From assembly GCA_913043015.1 (NCBI GenBank), contig CAJWKX010000034.1, positions 1 to 7,322 of the forward strand: a stretch of 7,322 bases of DNA, written 5' to 3'. The notes under the pieces are model-generated. The model made no database searches, was not told where the DNA came from, and worked only from the letters and a program-made list of their open reading frames with translations. The number at the start of each line of letters is the position of its first letter. Positions within the stretch are counted from its first letter, which is position 1. Of the stretch, positions 1 through 6,152 are shown piece by piece. A program made the translations under genes and the position numbers. The DNA comes from an uncultured Candidatus Pelagibacter sp. (lineage in GTDB: Bacteria; Pseudomonadota; Alphaproteobacteria; Pelagibacterales; Pelagibacteraceae).

Positions 1-847
1 GTTTTTTTCCCTTTTTTGTTTCTTGAATATATTTTTTTAAAATACTGTCATTTTTCATAATTTCTTTAATAATTAAAACAGCGATGGAGTTTATTTCGTA
101 CATTGGACGAAATTTATATAGTCTTCTAGCAATAGTTTTATTTGCAATTAATAATCCAGCTCTACATCCAGCTAAACCATACGCTTTAGAAAAGGTTCTT
201 GAGATAATTAAATTTTGAAATTTTTTTAGATGAGATATAACTGTAATATTATAAAAACCATAGTAAGCTTCATCGATTAAAACGTAGCAGTTAAATTTTT
301 TAGCTTTTTTTAAAATATTAATTAACTTTTCACTTTCTATTATAGTACCGGTAGGACTATTGGGGTTAGCTATAATAATTAATTTAGTTTTTAAATTAAT
401 TTGACTAATTAATTTGTTTGTATCTAATTCCAGTTCATTATCAAATTTAATTTTTATCTGTTTAGCGTTATAAAGTTTAGCATATACGTTAACCATTCCA
501 TAGGTTGGAGACAACGTTATCACTCTGTCACCAGGATTTACTAATAACTCAAAACAGTTTCTTATTGCCATATCTGAACCGGCTGTCAAAACAAACATTT
601 CTTTATTAAGATTAAATTTTTTGGAAAGAACCTTATAAAGAGGTTCGATTTCGGGATATGCTGTTAAATAATTAGAGTTAATTTTTTTTTTAATTTTATT
701 TATAAAATAGTCAGAAAATTCAGACACCCTTTCGTTTTTATCAAGCCTTACCTTGTCATGCCTTGATTGCAAAGCTCCTCTAATTCTAAATATTTTATCA
801 ATATTTTTAAAATAATTAAATTTATTTGAAAGCTTTGTTAATTTCAT
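1..847 (-). CDS. HisC-like PLP-dependent aminotransferase (class I/II), 3' end cut off by the window
   Basis: This is a fold-type I, PLP-dependent aminotransferase resembling histidinol-phosphate aminotransferases. The first 282 residues are present. HisC proteins are usually about 350-370 residues, so roughly the last 80 lie beyond the left edge. Visible landmarks are LDKNER at 35-40, AYP at 63-65, TAGSDMAI at 88-95 (cofactor-phosphate loop), NPNSPTG at 161-167, DEAY at 192-195 (Asp for the pyridine nitrogen), and SKAYGLAGCRAG at 220-231 with Schiff-base lysine K221 and phosphate-binding R229. The ATG overlaps the TGA of the upstream 62-codon ORF as ATGA, which supports this start and suggests translational coupling. 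No histidine-biosynthesis neighbour is visible. As the last visible gene of a glycan operon, it more likely aminates a sugar-derived or small-molecule keto compound, or acts like CobD/phosphonate-type relatives, than makes histidine. The aminotransferase fold is secure; the substrate is unknown. Confidence 0.9.
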   Translation of the reverse strand, partial: MKLTKLSNKFNYFKNIDKIFRIRGALQSRHDKVRLDKNERVSEFSDYFINKIKKKINSNYLTAYPEIEPLYKVLSKKFNLNKEMFVLTAGSDMAIRNCFELLVNPGDRVITLSPTYGMVNVYAKLYNAKQIKIKFDNELELDTNKLISQINLKTKLIIIANPNSPTGTIIESEKLINILKKAKKFNCYVLIDEAYYGFYNITVISHLKKFQNLIISRTFSKAYGLAGCRAGLLIANKTIARRLYKFRPMYEINSIAVLIIKEIMKNDSILKKYIQETKKGKK

Positions 848-1032
848 AAATATTTTTTTAGACTATCTTCTAATTTTTTTATGTGATTTTTAGCTTCATC
901 AGTTGATCTATAATTTGTTTTAAAAAGTATACATCTAGGTTGAATTTCCTCTGTTATAGGACGTTTGCTTATGTTTTCTTCGAGATAACCAAGATCTTTC
1001 ATAATTCCTTCACTATAGACCGAGGACATCAT
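844..1032 (-). CDS. Unrecognised 62-residue protein, possibly the C-terminal remnant of a longer gene
   Basis: I do not recognise this protein. It starts at tandem ATG codons, 17 bases after the stop of the glycosyltransferase, and its TGA overlaps the ATG of the HisC-like gene as ATGA. An in-frame stop lies only 8 codons upstream of the first ATG, so it cannot extend further. No Shine-Dalgarno-like sequence precedes it. The peptide has no signal peptide or membrane segment. It is charged, with a Pro-Arg-Cys stretch near residues 32-34 and a lysine-rich, probably helical tail (DEAKNHIKKLEDSLKKYL, 45-62). The composition and helical end look more like the C-terminus of a larger enzyme than a complete domain, so it may be a decayed fragment left by recombination. 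Against that, the exact ATGA junction and in-operon position favour a translated ORF. Its codon use resembles that of its neighbours. Confidence 0.55.
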   Translation of the reverse strand: MMSSVYSEGIMKDLGYLEENISKRPITEEIQPRCILFKTNYRSTDEAKNHIKKLEDSLKKYL

Positions 1033-1049
1033 TGCGTAAAAATTATCAT

Positions 1050-2237
1050 TTAAAAATTATTTATAAATCCTTTTGAATTATTTTTTTTTATGAAATCAGT
1101 AAAAATTTCCCATAAAGGTTTATTTGGTGAATGGGGTACTTTAATATATTGATCTAAATAATTTTTGTATCTGCCTGCATCAATCTTTAATAAATTTTGA
1201 AGATTCAATGGCTTATTTAAATCATTATCCATATTAATAATTTGACCATTTATGATTTTAGCAAAATTATCTATTCTAGGGCCAAGCCAAGAGTTTCTGA
1301 GTTTGTTTGAAGTTAAAAAGACTGCAGGTTTATTAAATAAAACTGCAAAAGAAAATGATGTACTTTGATGTAATAAAACCATATTTGAATCTCTAACCAA
1401 TTCAGCTGTCTTACCAATTTGATACTTTATTCCTTTTAATAAATTTGGAAACCTTTTAATTATGTGATTTGGTGTTCTGGGATGAATGGCAAATAATACA
1501 GGTAGTTTAACTTCGGCTTCAAACTTATTCAAGAATTTTACTAAGAGAGGATAGTATTCATCTTCACCTATTGGTGGTTTTACATTTAGAATAGAATAAT
1601 CAGTATGGTAAGTCATACCTTCATCTAAAAAAACTGCGTAAGAATTTTTATTATTTGCCGGCTTATTTTTAATATCTAAATAAATATCATAATCCATACA
1701 ATGCGCATTGACTTTATTCTTCGCTTTCGATTTCTTTTTTGCAACTAAACAACCAACAACGTTTATATCGGGATTGATTTTTCTTAAACTATAATATTTT
1801 TGTTTTAAAATTTTAATCATTTTATAAATGAATTCACTTGGTTTTAGTAATAAGTAAAATAATTTTTTTGAAGTTTTAATTATATTTGATTTAGGGAAAG
1901 GTATTAAATTAATTTTAAGTTCCACAAATAAATTTTTCTTATTTTTTTTCGTTTGTTGCCTTATCCAATTTGCTTTTTTATTATCTTGCAAGCCGTCAAT
2001 AACAATAACCGGATTAATTTTATTCAATAAAGTCAAAAAATCACTTTTACAACTGATTACAACATGATCCTCATTTTTAAAAACAATTTTGGAATATTCT
2101 TTCCAAAGTTCCGGGTATATCCAAGCAGTAAAATCTACAGCTTTTACTAAAAAATTTTTTTTTAATGTTTCTATTCCAAAACGCTCATAATCTCTTTTTA
2201 AAAAGGGACCAGGCAACAAAATTAAAATTTTTTTCAC
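1050..2237 (-). CDS. GT-B-like glycosyltransferase with sialyltransferase-type motifs (putative CMP-sugar user)
   Basis: This 395-residue cytoplasmic protein has no signal peptide or clear membrane span. It opens with a beta-strand and a Gly-Pro loop (ILILLPGPF, 4-12), as in GT-B N-terminal domains. The C-terminal half carries D205-E206-G207 after a hydrophobic strand, H252-P253 in AIHPRTP, and a Ser-rich segment (HQSTSFSFAVLFNKPAVF, 290-307). The D/E-D/E-G, HP and Ser motifs in this order are known hallmarks of bacterial sialyltransferases of families GT38, GT52 and GT80. In those families, the acidic motif supplies the catalytic base and HP contacts the CMP leaving group. The NeuA-like cytidylyltransferase two genes upstream fits a CMP-sugar donor. 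The start is GTG: the codon just before it is an in-frame TAG, and any later start would lose the first strand. CDP-glycerol/capsule-type transferases (KpsS-like) share the Ser...Lys-Pro pattern and remain an alternative. Confidence 0.8.
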   Translation of the reverse strand: MKKILILLPGPFLKRDYERFGIETLKKNFLVKAVDFTAWIYPELWKEYSKIVFKNEDHVVISCKSDFLTLLNKINPVIVIDGLQDNKKANWIRQQTKKNKKNLFVELKINLIPFPKSNIIKTSKKLFYLLLKPSEFIYKMIKILKQKYYSLRKINPDINVVGCLVAKKKSKAKNKVNAHCMDYDIYLDIKNKPANNKNSYAVFLDEGMTYHTDYSILNVKPPIGEDEYYPLLVKFLNKFEAEVKLPVLFAIHPRTPNHIIKRFPNLLKGIKYQIGKTAELVRDSNMVLLHQSTSFSFAVLFNKPAVFLTSNKLRNSWLGPRIDNFAKIINGQIINMDNDLNKPLNLQNLLKIDAGRYKNYLDQYIKVPHSPNKPLWEIFTDFIKKNNSKGFINNF

Positions 2238-2264
2238 CTAAATTTAATTGGTTAAATGACTTAC

Positions 2265-3380
2265 TTAATTGTTTTTACTAAAAAATAATTTTATTTTATT
2301 ACAAATAAATTTAATTTCGCTTTCTTTTAAATAAGTTGAACTTGGCAAATGAAGAGAATTTTTTGATATATTGATTGAGTTTTTAAATTCTTTTTTATTA
2401 AAATATTTTTTAAAGTGAAGAGCTTGGTGAACCGGATTAATCACTGGTCTAGCATCAACACCTTCTTTAAATAAAAAATATATAAGTTTATTTCTTAAAT
2501 TTTTTTTATTAATAGTTAGGGTAGTCATCCAATGAACGGGGGAACACCAATTTTTGAACGATCTTACTTTAATTTCACCAATTTGAGACAAATACTTTTT
2601 ATAAAGTAGCATCTGAGTATTTCTTTTTTTTAACACTTTATTAATAATTTCCAATTGAGAGAAACCTACCGCAGCCTGCATATTAGTCATTCGATAGTTG
2701 AAACCTAAATCTATATGCATGTATCTCTTTATAGGGTTCGATGTTCTTGACATACCGTGATCTCTAAGAACGTAACATTTTTCAGCAATTTTTTTTGAAT
2801 TAGTTAAAATGGCACCACCTTCTCCGCTAGTAATTATTTTATTAGCATAAAAACTTAATGTTGCTACATCACCTATTGTGCCTAGTTTTTCTCCCTTATA
2901 TTTTCCCCCAATACTTTCGGCATTATCCTCGATCACTTTTAAATTATATTTTCTTGCTATTTTCATTATTGGATCCATATCGGCAGAATGGCCAAATTGA
3001 TGTACAACCATAATTGCTTTTGTCTTTTTAGTAATTTTTTTCTCAATTTGTTTATGGTCAATAGCAAGGGTTTCAGAATTAATATCAACTAATTTAAGTT
3101 TCGCCCCCGATTGAACAATCATATTTGCTGGCGCAAGAAAAGTTAGATCGGGACAAATAACTTCGTCTCCTTTTCCAATATTTAGAGATTTAATTGCTAA
3201 ATGTAGGGCCGTAGTACAACTTGATGTTGCTATACAATATTTTACTTTATGATATTTAGCTAAAGCTTTTTCGAATTTGTGGATATATGCTCCCTGACTT
3301 GAAATCCAATTGGTTTCTATACATTTAGATACGTATTTTTTTGCCTTTTTATTAAGGTATGGAATGTATATGGGGATCAT
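2265..3380 (-). CDS. DegT/DnrJ/EryC1-family sugar aminotransferase, perosamine-synthetase-like
   Basis: This is a PLP enzyme predicted to transfer an amino group, usually from glutamate, onto a nucleotide-linked keto-sugar. Its 371 residues match the usual family length. Landmarks are IPIYIPYLN at 2-10, TNWISSQG at 23-30, SSCTTALH at 53-60 (cofactor-phosphate loop), EDNAES at 151-156 with D152 for the pyridine nitrogen, SFYANKIITSGEGGA at 176-190 with Schiff-base lysine K181, and GFNYRMTN at 226-233. The N-terminal pattern and the NYRMTN block resemble GDP-perosamine synthetases (Per/RfbE), which act on GDP-4-keto-6-deoxymannose. Related C4 aminases such as PseC/LegC types cannot be excluded. 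The 'EDN' where most relatives have 'EDC/EDA' is a mild variation. It starts with ATG 9 bases after the cytidylyltransferase stop, with no strong Shine-Dalgarno sequence. The family is secure; the exact sugar is inferred. Confidence 0.93.
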   Translation of the reverse strand: MIPIYIPYLNKKAKKYVSKCIETNWISSQGAYIHKFEKALAKYHKVKYCIATSSCTTALHLAIKSLNIGKGDEVICPDLTFLAPANMIVQSGAKLKLVDINSETLAIDHKQIEKKITKKTKAIMVVHQFGHSADMDPIMKIARKYNLKVIEDNAESIGGKYKGEKLGTIGDVATLSFYANKIITSGEGGAILTNSKKIAEKCYVLRDHGMSRTSNPIKRYMHIDLGFNYRMTNMQAAVGFSQLEIINKVLKKRNTQMLLYKKYLSQIGEIKVRSFKNWCSPVHWMTTLTINKKNLRNKLIYFLFKEGVDARPVINPVHQALHFKKYFNKKEFKNSINISKNSLHLPSSTYLKESEIKFICNKIKLFFSKNN

Positions 3381-3389
3381 AATAATATT

Positions 3390-4124
3390 TTACGTTATGA
3401 AATTCTTATCAGAAATTAATTTCTTAAAAATATTTTCACCAATATACCAATCTTCTTCATCGTCTAAATCAAAATTTCTTTTTTTAGGTAACATTATAAA
3501 ATAATTTCCTTCATTAATTAATTTTGATTTGAAAACAGCATAGCTTTTTAAAAATGAAGGTAGTCCCCATCTAATATTAAAAATATTCACATAACTAGCT
3601 GGAGTATTAGATCGATTAATTCTAGATTTTTTAAAATCCTTATTAAATAAATAATTTAATTTTTTTCCAGAGATTTTGCATTGTTTAAGAAAATAATAAT
3701 CTGAGTGAATCCTAACAGCATCGCAAACTATTTTTGAAAAATTTTGTTTTTTAAATATTGCAAAACTTTTTTTTATATCTAAAGCAGTTATAAAAGGATT
3801 ATTATTAACAACACAAACTAAATGATTCTTATCTGTAATTTTTAAACTCTTAAAAATGTATTTGTGAGTTTCAAATTGATCAGAATTAGCTCTAGCGAGA
3901 TACTTTGGTCTTAAACCTGGAATAAAAAAACCAAGTCTTTTACCAATCTTTGCTATTTTTTTATTATCTGTTGATAATATTAAATGATCGAAAATCATAG
4001 ATTGCCTTAAAAATCTATAAGTCCAGTAAAGTAAAGGTTTATTATGAAATATTTTAATATTCTTGTTAGGTATTCCTCTAGAATTTCCTCGACAACAAAC
4101 AAGTGCTATAATCTTTTTTTTCAC
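3390..4124 (-). CDS. Divergent acylneuraminate cytidylyltransferase-family protein (NeuA/PtmB-like)
   Basis: This is predicted to transfer CMP from CTP onto a sugar acid such as a nonulosonate, giving the activated donor for a glycosyltransferase. Its 244 residues are typical of the single-domain form. The nucleotide-binding signature is CRGNSRGIPNKN at 11-22, with R12, K21 and N22 conserved and Arg at 16 where Lys is usual. STDNKKIAKI (51-60) and RPKYLA (72-77) match the family. DLDDEED at 219-225 supplies the two metal-binding aspartates (D219, D221). The usual QPTSPLR segment is replaced by NNNPFIT at 107-113, so the pocket is unusual. The GTG start is the only possible initiator before an in-frame stop and lies one base after the stop of the preceding aminotransferase. 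Its position beside a PtmA-like SDR and a sialyltransferase-like enzyme fits a CMP-sugar pathway. A related CMP-sugar other than sialate is possible. Confidence 0.88.
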   Translation of the reverse strand: MKKKIIALVCCRGNSRGIPNKNIKIFHNKPLLYWTYRFLRQSMIFDHLILSTDNKKIAKIGKRLGFFIPGLRPKYLARANSDQFETHKYIFKSLKITDKNHLVCVVNNNPFITALDIKKSFAIFKKQNFSKIVCDAVRIHSDYYFLKQCKISGKKLNYLFNKDFKKSRINRSNTPASYVNIFNIRWGLPSFLKSYAVFKSKLINEGNYFIMLPKKRNFDLDDEEDWYIGENIFKKLISDKNFIT

Positions 4125-4125
4125 T

Positions 4126-5307
4126 TTATTTACTTCTTAATTCTTGAAGAACACTTATTGTAGAATTGATCATATAGTTGAATTCTTTGTCAGACATCCA
4201 AACATAAAATGGCCAGGAAATCATATTGTCAAAAAAAACATCTGATTTAGGACAATTGGAATTTTTGAAACCATTTTTTTTGAATAAATCATATTTATAC
4301 AATGGTCTATTTTGAACAATGCATTGAATTTTGAATTTTTTCCAAAGTAATGAAATAAAATCATCTTTATTTTTTTTGTATTTCTTTCCTTCATATTTTG
4401 CAACTATACAATGGTAAACGTGTTTATATTTTTGAGGAACTTTTTGAAATGTTAATTCCCTAAATTTCTCAAGTTTATTTTTAAATTTGTGTGCTCTTTG
4501 TATTCTTATCTTATTTAATTGATCAATTCTTTTTATAAGCATTGAACCGAGAAGACATTGGATCTCACCGATAGAAAAATTGAAAGGCCAGAGACCTTTT
4601 CTAACATTAACAATATTTGTCATTGCTGGTTTCCAATAATAAGAATGCCCATTTTTAAATTGATTAATACCGTTATGCCTAAGAGCTTGAATATTGGTGT
4701 TAAACTTTTTACTATTCACAACAAGCATTCCACCTTCTCCAAGTGTAGATATAATTTTGTTTGAGTGAAAACTAAAGATTGAAATATCTCCAAAAGAGCC
4801 AACTTTTTTTTTATTAACTAAAGCTCCCAATGCTTGAGCGCAATCTTCTATAACAATTATTTTTTTTTTTTTTGCGTAAGAAATAATTTCTTTAATATTA
4901 GCTGGCAATCCATACAGATGAACAGCAACAATAGCTTTTGTTTTTTTTGTTATATTTTTTTTTATACTCTCGATTGAAATATTTAACGTTTCAGAATCAA
5001 TATCTCCCCAAACAATTTTCGCTCCAAATCTTGCAAATGATATAGCTGTAGCACACCAGGTATGAGCCGGAACAATTACTTCATCGTTCTTCTTCAAATT
5101 AATAATCATTGCTGCTAAATCAAGAGCATTAGACCCGTTAGCAACTGCATATGCTTTTCCTTTACCTTGATATTTTTCAAAGTTTGATTCGAATAACTTT
5201 ATAAATTTACCTTGAGTTAACGGAACAGCACTGTTTAAAGATTTAAAAATAACATTTTTTTCAGAATGGGTATATTTAATTGATCTATTATTCCATGTTA
5301 TTCTCAT
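4126..5307 (-). CDS. DegT/DnrJ/EryC1-family sugar aminotransferase (second, different subfamily)
   Basis: This PLP-dependent nucleotide-sugar aminotransferase has 393 residues from the chosen ATG. Landmarks are TWNNRSIKYT at 4-13, PLTQGK at 29-34, NGSNALDLA at 57-65 (phosphate loop), PAHTWCATA near 80-88, EDCAQALG at 154-161 with D155 for the pyridine nitrogen, and FHSNKIISTLGEGGM at 180-194 with Schiff-base lysine K184. It then shows a Trp-Lys-Pro-Ala-Met-Thr block and a WPFNFSIGEIQ block, which mark a subfamily distinct from the perosamine-synthetase-like paralogue two genes downstream. An in-frame TTG at 5319 would add four residues, overlap the SDR stop, and sit 9 bases after a GGTGG. I prefer the ATG at 5307 because it begins right at the conserved N-terminus. 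A run of 14 adenines lies inside the gene (Lys codons near residues 146-149). The amine acceptor is not identifiable. Confidence 0.93.
   Translation of the reverse strand: MRITWNNRSIKYTHSEKNVIFKSLNSAVPLTQGKFIKLFESNFEKYQGKGKAYAVANGSNALDLAAMIINLKKNDEVIVPAHTWCATAISFARFGAKIVWGDIDSETLNISIESIKKNITKKTKAIVAVHLYGLPANIKEIISYAKKKKIIVIEDCAQALGALVNKKKVGSFGDISIFSFHSNKIISTLGEGGMLVVNSKKFNTNIQALRHNGINQFKNGHSYYWKPAMTNIVNVRKGLWPFNFSIGEIQCLLGSMLIKRIDQLNKIRIQRAHKFKNKLEKFRELTFQKVPQKYKHVYHCIVAKYEGKKYKKNKDDFISLLWKKFKIQCIVQNRPLYKYDLFKKNGFKNSNCPKSDVFFDNMISWPFYVWMSDKEFNYMINSTISVLQELRSK
4860..4873 (-). repeat. 14-base homopolymer tract (poly-A on the coding strand) inside an aminotransferase gene
   Basis: Fourteen consecutive T on the plus strand read as A14 in the coding strand, giving four AAA lysine codons plus the flanking A of GCA and ATA. 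This is the longest homopolymer I saw in the window. It lies just before the EDCAQA active-site segment, so an indel of one or two bases would abolish the enzyme. It may simply reflect A+T bias and lysine preference. Confidence 0.9.
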
Positions 5308-5312
5308 AGGTA

Positions 5313-6152
5313 TTACCAAATAGTTCTGCCACCATCTACAACAAGATTATGACCCGTTACATAGGATGAAGCATTCGAGCACAGATAAATTATCGCGCCA
5401 TTTAATTCATCAGATTTTGCCATTCTGCCAAGAGGAATTCTCTGTGATAATTGCTCGACAAATTTCTTATTATGTTTTTTGTAGACTCCAGCAGGTGAAA
5501 CACAGTTGACCCTGATGCCCTTTTTTGCCCAGTAAGTGGCTAAATATCTTGTCATAGAAATAATTCCTGACTTTGCAACTGAATAGGAAAGGGGGGTATT
5601 AAAACTTACTCCTTTGTAGTTAAATCTTTTATTAGGTTCATAAATTCTATGATCGGGTGAAATTATGCCTACATCAGAGGCTATATTTACTATAGAGCCT
5701 TTCTTCCTTTTCATCATGTATTTTGCTACAGATTTTGTCACAAGAAATGTACTTGATAAATTTTCATTGAGTGATCTCTGCCATAATTGGAAATTATATT
5801 TTTCAAATTTTTCAAAAAAATTAACGTTTGTTTCCAACATTTCCTGGCCTGTAAAGCCAGCTGCGTTTATTAAACAATCAATCTTTTTATATTTTTTTAT
5901 AATTAAATCAATTGCAACATTTACTTTATTTTCGTTATTTAAATCTACTAGAAAAAACAATCCTCTCAGTTTCTTTTTTTTAAATTTTTTTTCCAATAGT
6001 TGTAAAGAATTCTTATTTTTATCCAAAACTATTGGCATGGCTCCAATGTTTGATAGTGTTAAAGCAAATTCTGAGCCTAAAAAACCTGAGCCACCAGTGA
6101 TTACAACAATTTTATCTTTTAGACTAAATATATCTTTCATTTTTTTTTTCAT
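5313..6152 (-). CDS. Short-chain dehydrogenase/reductase, PtmA-like, intact active site
   Basis: This classical SDR of 279 residues is predicted to be an NAD(P)-dependent oxidoreductase acting on a sugar or polyol intermediate. It shows TGGSGFLG at 19-26 (Rossmann glycine motif), NAAG at 96-99, S159 in NIASD, Y190 and K194 in YSVAK, and the C-terminal VDGG near 272-275. D44 after strand 2 (IVLDKN) suggests NAD(H) preference. The Ser-to-Tyr spacing is 31 residues rather than the usual 13 or so. The extra loop contains PDHRIYE, a pattern I associate with SDRs of nonulosonate clusters such as Campylobacter PtmA. The first ATG overlaps the TGA of the upstream SDR as ATGA, supporting this start. 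An A10 run lies between it and a second in-frame ATG at 6140, which would remove only four residues. The function in a CMP-sugar pathway is inferred; the substrate is unknown. Confidence 0.93.
   Translation of the reverse strand: MKKKMKDIFSLKDKIVVITGGSGFLGSEFALTLSNIGAMPIVLDKNKNSLQLLEKKFKKKKLRGLFFLVDLNNENKVNVAIDLIIKKYKKIDCLINAAGFTGQEMLETNVNFFEKFEKYNFQLWQRSLNENLSSTFLVTKSVAKYMMKRKKGSIVNIASDVGIISPDHRIYEPNKRFNYKGVSFNTPLSYSVAKSGIISMTRYLATYWAKKGIRVNCVSPAGVYKKHNKKFVEQLSQRIPLGRMAKSDELNGAIIYLCSNASSYVTGHNLVVDGGRTIW
5329..5333 (-). promoter_or_regulatory. SD-like GGTGG in the end of the PtmA-like SDR
   Basis: GGTGG lies within the codons for the SDR's terminal Asp-Gly-Gly motif. It is 9 bases before a TTG (5319) and 21 before the ATG (5307) of the next aminotransferase gene. 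It decides between the two starts only weakly, because its sequence is already constrained by the protein motif. Confidence 0.3.
6140..6149 (-). repeat. A10 tract at the start of the PtmA-like SDR
   Basis: Ten adenines on the coding strand follow the first ATG and end at a second in-frame ATG. Indels here would uncouple the ATGA-linked start but leave initiation at the second ATG untouched. Confidence 0.85.

Noticed and set aside
2242..2257. Six-base inverted repeat (ATTTAA / TTAAAT, 4-base loop) in the 27-base gap before the glycosyltransferase
   Set aside because: Only A-T pairs and too weak for a terminator; such repeats are expected by chance in this base composition.
3310..3504. 64-codon plus-strand open frame with membrane-like segments
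   Set aside because: Antisense across two well-supported genes; hydrophobicity is an artefact of reading poly-Lys codons in reverse.
4221..4403. 60-codon minus-strand open frame in another phase
   Set aside because: Sits inside the aminotransferase gene and reads as an out-of-frame shadow; the host gene's own frame carries conserved family motifs.
4558..4764. 68-codon plus-strand open frame
   Set aside because: Antisense to the aminotransferase at 4126-5307, with no domain or ribosome binding site.
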